Below, piece by piece: positions 36,097-42,841 of a stretch of 42,841 nucleotides of DNA (its first letter is position 1; each line of letters opens with the position of its first letter). The DNA is from CBDCLY01 sp965218715 (GTDB taxonomy: Bacteria > Bacteroidota > Bacteroidia > Flavobacteriales_E > Vicingaceae). The position numbers and the translations under genes were made by a program. The notes under the pieces were generated by a model. The model had not been told where the DNA came from, made no database searches, and saw nothing but the letters and a program-made list of their open reading frames with translations. The DNA is taken from assembly GCA_965218715.1 (NCBI GenBank), contig CBDCLY010000022.1:1-42841 (forward strand). Direction: 5' to 3'.

Positions 36097-37062
36097 ATGA
36101 AAAGAGTTCTCTTCGCCATTTTTGTTTTTGTGTTTTTTGTTGAATTAAAAGCTCAGCAAGACCCGCAGTTTACGCAAAACATGTTTAATCGCTTGGCCGT
36201 AAATCCTGCCTACTCTGGATCTACTGGGTCAATTTGTGCCACCATTCTTTCTAGAGAACAATGGTTAGGTTTCGAGGGAAATCCAAGGACAAATGTATTT
36301 AGCGCAGATGGAGGATTTAAAATTCGTCAAACCTATCAAATGGGAGCAGGTCTAACTATTCTGCAAGATGAAATTGGACCAATTAAGTCATTGAATGCTA
36401 AATTGGCATTGTCTTATCATCATAGGATTAGTCAGGGTGTTCTTGCAATTGGGCTAGAAGGAGGAATGTTTAATCAATCCATTAACGGTAAATGGAGAAC
36501 TTCAAGCGGAAACTTTGATGGTACTGAAGATTTAGCGATACCAAATTCTGAGGCTGGCGAGCCAGTTTTTGATTTAGGTGGTGGTTTGTATTATTATACT
36601 CAAGAATTGTATGTTGGTGTTTCTTCAACGCATTTGAATCAACCAGAAATTAGAGACATTGCAGATAACATCTCTGGATATACATTTGAGCAAGTAAGGC
36701 ATTATTACATCCAAGCAGGCTACAATTACCCTTTGAGCACCAACTCTGGAGAATTCGAATTGCAACCATCTATCTTTGTTAAGACAGATGCAGTTTCAAC
36801 GCAAATAGATTTTAATACCAATGTATTGTACAATAATTTAGTTTGGGGTGGCGTTTCCTATCGTGTTAATGACGCCGTTGCATTTTTAGCTGGATTGTAC
36901 GTTCCTAAAGTAGAAGGCCTTCGTATTGGTTTGGCCTATGATTATAACATTTCTGAATTAAGCGACTACAATGATGGTAGTATGGAGTTCATGATTAACT
37001 ATTGTTATAAAATTCAAAAGAAATTAAAAATCCAACGATATAAGAGTGTTCGATTCTTGTAA
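36097..37062 (+). CDS. Type IX secretion membrane protein, PorP/SprF family
   Basis: The 321-residue product from ATG 36097 begins with a signal peptide (MKRVLFAIFVFVFFVELKAQ). The family opening follows: QDPQFTQNMFNRLAVNPAYSG, then REQWLGFEGNPRT. The remainder is a series of alternating strands ending in basic residues, as expected for an outer-membrane beta-barrel. PorP/SprF proteins work in the type IX secretion and gliding apparatus, some of them as attachment sites for particular cargo. An in-frame codon at 36037 would put extra residues before a perfect signal peptide and is rejected. It lies upstream of gldK. Confidence 0.9.
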   Translation: MKRVLFAIFVFVFFVELKAQQDPQFTQNMFNRLAVNPAYSGSTGSICATILSREQWLGFEGNPRTNVFSADGGFKIRQTYQMGAGLTILQDEIGPIKSLNAKLALSYHHRISQGVLAIGLEGGMFNQSINGKWRTSSGNFDGTEDLAIPNSEAGEPVFDLGGGLYYYTQELYVGVSSTHLNQPEIRDIADNISGYTFEQVRHYYIQAGYNYPLSTNSGEFELQPSIFVKTDAVSTQIDFNTNVLYNNLVWGGVSYRVNDAVAFLAGLYVPKVEGLRIGLAYDYNISELSDYNDGSMEFMINYCYKIQKKLKIQRYKSVRFL

Positions 37063-37082
37063 TTAACTGGAATTAGAAACCA

Positions 37083-37132
37083 TTTGGAAAAAATAAAGTA
37101 TACTTGCAAGTTTGTAAGCAAACAAATTTGCT
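37083..37132 (+). promoter_or_regulatory. Candidate gldK promoter and overlapping inverted repeats
   Basis: TTTG (37083-37086), a 20-nt spacer and CAAGTTTG (37107-37114) approximate the Bacteroidota promoter. Two small hairpins overlap it and are mutually exclusive: GTTTG-taag-CAAAC (37110-37123) and AGCAAA-caaa-TTTGCT (37117-37132). They would lie at the 5' end of the gldK message. The stems are short, so either an operator or chance is possible. Confidence 0.3.
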
Positions 37133-37158
37133 GAGTTTGTGAATTAAAATTTAAGGCC

Positions 37159-38457
37159 ATGAGAAAGTTGACCTTCATTATATTACTAGTTGCAGGGCTT
37201 TTAAGCTCTTGTGATTATGGAAATGGCGAGCTTATCGGTGTTCAAGGAAGACCGGAGTGGTACCAGCCAGTTCCTTATGGAATGTTACTGATTCCCCAGG
37301 GTAGTTATACCATGGGTAATACAGATCAAGATGTCCCCAATGCTCGCTTTTCTAAAACGAAAGTGGTTTCGGTTGCATCTTTTTATATGGATCAGTCTGA
37401 AATAACCAATAACGAATACCGACAATTCGTGTATTGGGTACGTGATTCTATCGCTAGAAAAATTCTAGGGGAAGAAGTAAGCGAGGAAGAATTCTTGAAT
37501 ACTGTTAATATGTATGGAGAAGATATCGATCCACCTACAATTAATTGGTATGCTAGACTAGATTGGACTGGTGAGGAAGAGAGAGAAGCTTTAGAGGTGA
37601 TGTTTTTGCCAGACTATGAGCGATTCTATAACCGCAAGCAGATTGATACTAGAAAGTTAATGTTCGAATATTCTTGGATAGATTATAGAGCAGCTGCATC
37701 TCGTTTTAATCGTGAGCAAGGTCAAATTGATCGATCTGTCTTTATCAAGAATGATATCATTAATGTTTATCCAGATACTTTGGCTTGGGTTCATGATTTC
37801 ACCTACTCGTTCAATGAACCATTGACCAATACCTATTTCTGGCACCCAGCTTATGATGATTACCCTTTAGTTGGTGTGAATTGGAAGCAAGCTAGAGCGT
37901 TTTCTATTTGGAGAACAGAATTGTTGAATAATTTCCTAAGACAAAGAGGGATGAGTGATGTTCAATATTTTAGATTGCCTACTGAGTCTGAGTGGGAGTG
38001 GGCTTCTCGAGGTGGATTAGATAATAATCAGTATCCATGGGGTGGACCATACATTAGGAATACAGCCGGCTGTTTCTTAGGAAACTTTAAGCCAATGCGT
38101 GGAAACTACGTTGATGATGGTGGTTTAACCACTGTTAAAGCTTTTGCATACAATCCAAATGATTATGGTTTGTTCTGTATGGCTGGAAATGTAGCTGAGT
38201 GGACTAGCAATGCCTTTGATGAGGCTGCATACGATTTTCAGCATGATTTAAATGCTGATTACACTTATGAAGCTAAGGATTCAGACCCACCTTCTTTGAA
38301 AAGAAAAGTTATCCGAGGTGGTTCTTGGAAAGATGTTGCTTATTATTTGCATAATGGAACTAGAACATTTGAATACCAAGACACTGCAAAATGTTACATT
38401 GGATTTAGAAATGTTATGTCTTACTTGGGACGTCCTGAAAATAATGAAGAACTTTAA
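37159..38457 (+). CDS. gldK: GldK gliding motility/type IX secretion lipoprotein
   Basis: GldK (PorK) is an outer-membrane lipoprotein that forms the periplasmic ring of the type IX system with GldN. The 432-residue product has a lipobox ending LSSC (Cys18) and a formylglycine-generating-enzyme-like fold: YGMLLIPQGSYTMGNTDQD, FRLPTESEWEWASRGG, CMAGNVAEWTSNAF and RGGSWKD. In this family the fold is structural rather than enzymatic. The gene heads the gldKLMN set; gldL begins 51 nt after its stop. Confidence 0.96.
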   Translation: MRKLTFIILLVAGLLSSCDYGNGELIGVQGRPEWYQPVPYGMLLIPQGSYTMGNTDQDVPNARFSKTKVVSVASFYMDQSEITNNEYRQFVYWVRDSIARKILGEEVSEEEFLNTVNMYGEDIDPPTINWYARLDWTGEEEREALEVMFLPDYERFYNRKQIDTRKLMFEYSWIDYRAAASRFNREQGQIDRSVFIKNDIINVYPDTLAWVHDFTYSFNEPLTNTYFWHPAYDDYPLVGVNWKQARAFSIWRTELLNNFLRQRGMSDVQYFRLPTESEWEWASRGGLDNNQYPWGGPYIRNTAGCFLGNFKPMRGNYVDDGGLTTVKAFAYNPNDYGLFCMAGNVAEWTSNAFDEAAYDFQHDLNADYTYEAKDSDPPSLKRKVIRGGSWKDVAYYLHNGTRTFEYQDTAKCYIGFRNVMSYLGRPENNEEL

Positions 38458-38508
38458 AATAAACCAAATACTAACAATTTTATTCTAACCTCTAACTAAT
38501 TAAAACTA

Positions 38509-39330
38509 ATGGGAATAGTTGAATTTTTATTCGAAACGAAAAAAGGTAAAAAAGTAATGGGCTTGCTCTATGGATGGGGAGCCGCAATTGTAATTATCGG
38601 AGCATTATTTAAGATTGAACACTGGCCAGGTGCGAGTGCCATGCTTATCGTTGGTCTTGGTACAGAAGCATTGATTTTCTTCGTTTCAGCATTTGAACCG
38701 CCGCATACTGAAGTAGATTGGACTTTAGCTTATCCTGAATTAGCAGGTTTAGAAGAAGATCAATTGACGGCTGCCACAAAGAATAGAGGTTCAGCTTCTC
38801 AAGAATTAGATAAAATGTTTGAGGAAGCTAAGATTGGTCCTGAATTAATCGAAAACTTAGGAACTGGATTTAGAAACTTATCTGACCATACTTCCAAATT
38901 GAATAACATTTCTGACGCATCTGTTGCAACTGAAGAATACGTTTCTAATGTTAGAACAGCAGCTGGAAAAATGAGCACATTGTCTGATTCATACGAAAAA
39001 GCTTCTGAAACCTTAACTGGTTTAAGTGTGTCTAGTGAAGATAGCAACGCATACTCACAAAGCCTTAAGAGCATTAGCTCTAAATTAAGTGAGTTAAATA
39101 ATGTTTACGAACTGCAATTGAAAGCTGCAAGTGATCACATGGAATCTAGCAATGAAGCATTTGCTGGTATGGATAGCTTAATGACGAACTTGAGAAGTTC
39201 AGTTGAAAGCACAGAGCAATACAAAGCCAACATTTCTGAATTGGCTAAAAATCTTAGCTCATTAAATACCATTTATGGTAACATGTTAAATGCAATGAAC
39301 GCTGGGATGAACCCACGTAACGACGCATAA
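38509..39330 (+). CDS. gldL: GldL inner-membrane motor protein
   Basis: GldL (PorL) forms with GldM the proton-driven rotary motor that powers type IX secretion and gliding. The 273-residue product has two closely spaced N-terminal membrane segments (about residues 17-34 and 42-62) joined by KIEHWPG. The second contains a buried glutamate in GTEALIFF (Glu53), a candidate for the proton-carrying residue known in GldL. The long cytoplasmic part is helical and rich in Ser, Leu and Asn, consistent with coiled coils. It lies between gldK and gldM. Confidence 0.95.
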   Translation: MGIVEFLFETKKGKKVMGLLYGWGAAIVIIGALFKIEHWPGASAMLIVGLGTEALIFFVSAFEPPHTEVDWTLAYPELAGLEEDQLTAATKNRGSASQELDKMFEEAKIGPELIENLGTGFRNLSDHTSKLNNISDASVATEEYVSNVRTAAGKMSTLSDSYEKASETLTGLSVSSEDSNAYSQSLKSISSKLSELNNVYELQLKAASDHMESSNEAFAGMDSLMTNLRSSVESTEQYKANISELAKNLSSLNTIYGNMLNAMNAGMNPRNDA

Positions 39331-39366
39331 GTTTAACCAATTATTTAACTCTAAAAAGAAAAGAGC

Positions 39367-41007
39367 ATGGCAGGAGGTAAGTTGCCACCACGGCAAAAAA
39401 TGATTGGGATGATGTACTTAGTACTCACCGCTTTATTAGCGATGAACGTTTCTAAGGATATTCTTAATGCATTTGTAACAGTAAATGATGGTTTGGAGAA
39501 AACCAAACACAATTTCAAGGAAAAAAACGAAGATCAATACACGGCTTTCTTGAACTCATACAATGAGAACAAGGCTAAAGTTGAACCTTATTGGAATGAT
39601 GCAAAAAGGGTGCAAAAAGCAGCCAATGAATTGGTATCTCATATTGATAACATCAAAATTGAAATTATCGCAGGAATTGAACCAACGGTTCCAAAAGATA
39701 AGGTGATGGGTAAGAATGAAAACGGAGAAGACACCATTCTTAACTTGATGAACGTTAAAGTGAAAGACAACTATATTTTTTCAACTAACTTATTGGTAGG
39801 TTCTGAACCAGCTAAACCAAAAGATGGCCCTATGTCGGCAGTTGAATTAATGGGTAAGTCGGGAAGCTTTAGAGATTTGCTATTGGAAATCGTTCCTAAA
39901 GAAGGAGCACTTTCAACAACAATCAATGAAACATTTCAGTTCAACGAAAAGAAAAATGCTTCTGGAGTTGTTGAAAACTGGCCAGCATATAATTTCTATG
40001 GAGTGCCTGCAGCAGCAACATTAACGCTTCTTACTAAAATGCAAACCGATGTTCGTAATGCAGAGTCAGACGTAATTAAGTGGTTGTATTCTGCTGTTGA
40101 TGCTGCATCATACAAATTTAATGTACTAGAATCAGCAGTAATTTCTCCATCGAATTATATCATTCAAGGAGATACATTTTACGCTCAGGTATTTTTAGCT
40201 GCATTTGACAGTACTAAAAACCCTCAAGTATATCTTGGTGAAAATTATGATTCTACTACTCATTTAGTAACTGGAGATTCTATCCATGTTGATGTTGAAG
40301 CCGGGAAAGGATTCATTAAGATACCAGCAAATAGAGAAGGAGAATTTACTTACAATGGTGTAATTAAATACAAGTCTCCTTCTGGGGAATTTAATTACTA
40401 TCCTTTTGTAACTGAATACAAAGTTGCTAAACCAAGTACAACGGTTTCTGCAACGGCGATGAACGTATTTTATATTGGTGTACCTAACCCAGTGGATATT
40501 TCTGCTCCAGGTGTTGCCAAAGATAAAATTCGACCAAGCATTACCAATGGTAGTATTACTAAAGATGGAAAAGGCGCTTGGACTGTTAAAGTTAATAGGC
40601 CTGGAAAAGCAATAGTAAATGTTTCTGCTGAAGTTGACGGTGGTTCTCAGCGTATGGGAAGCATGGAGTTTAGAGTTAAAAGAATTCCTAACCCAATTGG
40701 AAAAATTGGTGGAAAAGTTGGTGGCTCTATTCGTAAAGCTCAATTGATGGCAACATCAAGAGTACAAGCTGATTTAGAAAACTTCGACTTTGATGTAACT
40801 GCAACGGTTGTTTCTTATGACCTTGTATTTATGAAAAAAGGAAACCTTGATAACATTAGCGTTAAAGGGTTTAGATTGACGGATCAAGTTAAAACTATTA
40901 TTCGGTCTTCAAGACCTGGTGACAAGCTCTTCTTTGAAAACATTAGAGCAAAATTGCCAGATGGTACAACTAGACCATTACCGACAATCAGCTTTAAACT
41001 AATTTAA
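39367..41007 (+). CDS. gldM: GldM motor/periplasmic shaft protein
   Basis: The 546-residue product has the GldM opening MAGGKLPPRQKMIGMMYLVL, a single membrane helix (about 12-30), then LAMNVSKDILNAFVTVNDGL and a long periplasmic region. The later half contains repeated immunoglobulin-like beta domains (for example NVFYIGVPNPVDISAPGV). GldM (PorM) dimers pass from the GldL ring through the periplasm to the GldK/GldN ring and transmit rotation. It starts 36 nt after gldL and is 10 nt from gldN. Confidence 0.96.
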   Translation: MAGGKLPPRQKMIGMMYLVLTALLAMNVSKDILNAFVTVNDGLEKTKHNFKEKNEDQYTAFLNSYNENKAKVEPYWNDAKRVQKAANELVSHIDNIKIEIIAGIEPTVPKDKVMGKNENGEDTILNLMNVKVKDNYIFSTNLLVGSEPAKPKDGPMSAVELMGKSGSFRDLLLEIVPKEGALSTTINETFQFNEKKNASGVVENWPAYNFYGVPAAATLTLLTKMQTDVRNAESDVIKWLYSAVDAASYKFNVLESAVISPSNYIIQGDTFYAQVFLAAFDSTKNPQVYLGENYDSTTHLVTGDSIHVDVEAGKGFIKIPANREGEFTYNGVIKYKSPSGEFNYYPFVTEYKVAKPSTTVSATAMNVFYIGVPNPVDISAPGVAKDKIRPSITNGSITKDGKGAWTVKVNRPGKAIVNVSAEVDGGSQRMGSMEFRVKRIPNPIGKIGGKVGGSIRKAQLMATSRVQADLENFDFDVTATVVSYDLVFMKKGNLDNISVKGFRLTDQVKTIIRSSRPGDKLFFENIRAKLPDGTTRPLPTISFKLI

Positions 41008-41017
41008 AATTAGCGAT

Positions 41018-41872
41018 ATGAAAAAGCATTGGATCTCAAGAATTGCAATTTGCACAGGAGCCTTATTATTAGGTTTTAGTGCTAATGCACAGCAAAACAA
41101 AATATTGGATGGTGCCTTTATTAAGGAAACCGCTCCAACTAAACGCGTTGTTCCTTACACTCATGTTAGGGAAGCTGATGTTATGTATTACAAGAGGTTA
41201 GTGCGCATCATCGACTTAAAGCAAAAGATCAATTTTCCTTTGTATTACCCTCACACACCTATTCAAGAAATTGGATATGTAAGAATGGGATTAATCGACA
41301 TTTTAAAGAAAGGAATTGAAGAAGGAACATTAACTGCTTACGCAGAAGATGATTTTCAAGTTGATTTACCAAAATCTGAAGCAATTAGTAAGTTATCACA
41401 AGAGATAACTATCGACAAGGAGGATGAAGTGACTTTTGAGATTACTACTGTAACTGAAGAAGTAGCCATTACGCCAGACAAAATTGTTCGTTATGAAGTT
41501 AAAGAAGATTGGTTCTTTGATCGTGAGCGTTCAGTTATGGAGGTAAGAATCATCGGAATCCAGCCTATCTTTATGAAGATTGATGAAAATGGTATTGAGC
41601 AAGGGACAGCCGGTACTTTCTGGATCTACTTCCCTGAAGCTAGATATGTTTTAGCAAATCATGAAGTGTACAATCCTTCTAATGATGGTGCTAGAATTAC
41701 CTATGAAGACTATTTTAGAAAAAGAATCTTCTCATCTTATATAAAGTCTGAAACCAATGTATACGATAATCGACTTTTAATAGATTACACCAGTAACATT
41801 GACATGTTACTTGAATCGAAAAAGATAGAAGAGACCATCATCAATTTTGAACATGATCTCTGGCAGTTTTAA
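41018..41872 (+). CDS. gldN: GldN gliding motility/type IX secretion protein
   Basis: GldN (PorN) is a periplasmic partner of GldK in the outer ring complex. The 284-residue product has a signal peptide ending GFSANAQ (about residue 25) and the family segments PYTHVREADVMYYKRLVRIIDL and INFPLYYP. The later segment AGTFWIYFPEARYVLANHEVYN and the FRKRIFSSYI block also match. It is the last gene of gldKLMN and is followed by a strong terminator. Confidence 0.96.
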   Translation: MKKHWISRIAICTGALLLGFSANAQQNKILDGAFIKETAPTKRVVPYTHVREADVMYYKRLVRIIDLKQKINFPLYYPHTPIQEIGYVRMGLIDILKKGIEEGTLTAYAEDDFQVDLPKSEAISKLSQEITIDKEDEVTFEITTVTEEVAITPDKIVRYEVKEDWFFDRERSVMEVRIIGIQPIFMKIDENGIEQGTAGTFWIYFPEARYVLANHEVYNPSNDGARITYEDYFRKRIFSSYIKSETNVYDNRLLIDYTSNIDMLLESKKIEETIINFEHDLWQF

Positions 41873-41891
41873 ACAAGCTTAAAAATTTAAA

Positions 41892-41917
41892 TCCCACCCT
41901 TTCGGTGGGATTTTTTT
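41892..41917 (+). terminator. Intrinsic terminator after gldN
   Basis: TCCCACC (41892-41898) pairs with GGTGGGA (41904-41910) around CTTTC, followed by seven T ending at 41917. The next gene's ATG is at 41918, directly after the last T. Confidence 0.92.
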
Positions 41918-42841
41918 ATGAATAAAGAAATACTCAAACTTGCTATCCCTAACATAATTACTAACCTGAGCATTCCATTGCTTAGTATGGTAGATTTGGC
42001 ACTTATGGGCCACCTTCCCGATAGGGGCTCCATTTTAGCAATTGGATTCGCTGTTCTCGTCTTTAACTTTTTGTACTGGTCATTTGGTTTCCTTAGAATG
42101 GGCACCACTGGGATGATTGCCCAGGCTTTTGGAGAAGCCAATCATCAGAAACTATTGGATGTATTACTCAAGTCCTTGATGATAGCAATAATTGGAGGTT
42201 TAGGTTTAATTGTGCTTAATGAACCCATCTTCGAATTAAGCCTTGCCCTAATTCAACCAGAGTCAATATTGATTGAACCACTGAAGGCTTATTATGACAT
42301 TCGAATACTAGTGGCGCCATTGAGCATTTCAATATTCGTATTTTCTGGGTGGTTGCTAGGAGTTCAGGATGCAAAATCATCAATGATTATTGCCCTATTG
42401 ATTAATATAGTTAATGCACTTCTTAGCTTCTATCTTGTGGCAGAATTGAATATGGGAATTAAGGGAGTAGCTTTTGGAACTGTTACTGCTCAATTGATAG
42501 GGTTTGTATTTAGCATCTGGATCATTCTAAAGAGATACAAGAATCTATTTTTGAAGGCGAAGTTTAGCATCATTGCCTTGTTTTCTGGCTGGAAGAAGCT
42601 CCTACAAGTAAATGGTGATATATTCATAAGAACCTTTTTCTTGATTGGTATATTGGCCTTTTTTAAAGTAAAAGCAGGAAATGAGGGACTAATTTTAGGG
42701 GCAGCTAATATTTTACTGCTGGAATTCATCAGTATTTCAGCTTATGGAATTGATGGATTCGCATTTGCTGCAGAGTCAATAAGTGGGAAGTATTTTGGAC
42801 AAAGAAACTTGGTAAGTTTTAAAAAGGCAATTCAATATACA
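41918..42841 (+). CDS. MATE-family (DinF-like) efflux transporter, N-terminal part (cut by window edge)
   Basis: The frame is open from ATG 41918 to the window end, giving 308 residues. It begins MNKEILKLAIPNIITNLSIP, then MVDLALMGHL, the typical opening of DinF-branch MATE transporters. About eight hydrophobic segments are visible, with TGMIAQAFGEANHQ, FSGWLLGVQDAKSSM and FAAESISGKYFGQRN at family positions. MATE proteins export cationic compounds using Na+ or H+. The start is unusually close to the upstream terminator, with no room for a leader, so expression may need a promoter inside that hairpin or a leaderless message. Confidence 0.88.
   Translation, partial: MNKEILKLAIPNIITNLSIPLLSMVDLALMGHLPDRGSILAIGFAVLVFNFLYWSFGFLRMGTTGMIAQAFGEANHQKLLDVLLKSLMIAIIGGLGLIVLNEPIFELSLALIQPESILIEPLKAYYDIRILVAPLSISIFVFSGWLLGVQDAKSSMIIALLINIVNALLSFYLVAELNMGIKGVAFGTVTAQLIGFVFSIWIILKRYKNLFLKAKFSIIALFSGWKKLLQVNGDIFIRTFFLIGILAFFKVKAGNEGLILGAANILLLEFISISAYGIDGFAFAAESISGKYFGQRNLVSFKKAIQYT

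Noticed and set aside
37159..38457. GldK as an active sulfatase-modifying (formylglycine-generating) enzyme
   Set aside because: The context and lipoprotein signal identify GldK, in which this fold is structural.
40264..40743. Open frame of 159 codons antisense to gldM
   Set aside because: It is a shadow of gldM: Asn/Ser/Arg-rich composition with no motif.

Overview
The window is chromosomal DNA of a Bacteroidota bacterium, most likely of the Flavobacteriales. The evidence is an AT-rich composition, weak Shine-Dalgarno signals, the gliding/type IX secretion genes gldKLMN with a PorP/SprF-type gene, a secreted protein with a type IX C-terminal sorting domain, and Bacteroidota-style gene orders (miaB, sigma-54 activator, lptE, TPR gene, secG; and topA, ureohydrolase-like gene, porP, gldK). 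Nothing looks horizontally acquired: I see no insertion sequences, prophage, CRISPR array, rRNA or tRNA.

Layout. 1-9.7 kb is a mixed region: the start of sppA (minus), a frameshifted folK (plus), a TPR/OmpA-like lipoprotein, a small frameshifted exported protein, a large GloVer-repeat protein with a type IX sorting domain (minus), and a minus-strand run of an alpha/beta hydrolase, a frameshifted engB and leuS. 9.7-25.2 kb is a complete Bacteroidota division and cell-wall (dcw) cluster on the plus strand: mraZ, rsmH, ftsL, ftsI, murE, mraY, murD, ftsW, murG, murC, ftsQ, ftsA, ftsZ. It is very tightly packed, has three exact 10-bp MraZ-type repeats upstream and a terminator after ftsZ. 25.2-32.3 kb holds yqeY (plus), which meets groEL at a shared terminator, followed by minus-strand groEL, groES, secG, a TPR gene, lptE, a sigma-54-type activator and miaB. 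32.5-41.9 kb is a plus-strand run of topA, a degenerate arginase-fold gene, a porP/sprF gene and gldK-gldL-gldM-gldN. The window ends inside a MATE-family (DinF-like) transporter gene.

Functionally, the dcw cluster makes lipid II with meso-diaminopimelate (MurE carries DNPR) and assembles the septal ring. The right half concerns envelope export: SecG for inner-membrane translocation, LptE for LPS insertion, and PorP/GldKLMN for the type IX translocon and gliding motor. The GloVer-repeat protein at the left is a probable cargo of that translocon.

I do not see a clearly new multi-gene system. The observations most worth following are: the 10-bp MraZ repeat array; an arginase-fold protein that has lost most metal ligands and sits directly before the type IX genes; a stand-alone sigma-54 activator inside an envelope operon; a 42-residue FtsZ tail beyond the usual C-terminal motif; and three single-base homopolymer differences in the first 8.8 kb (folK, a small exported protein, engB), which look more like sequence errors than true decay.
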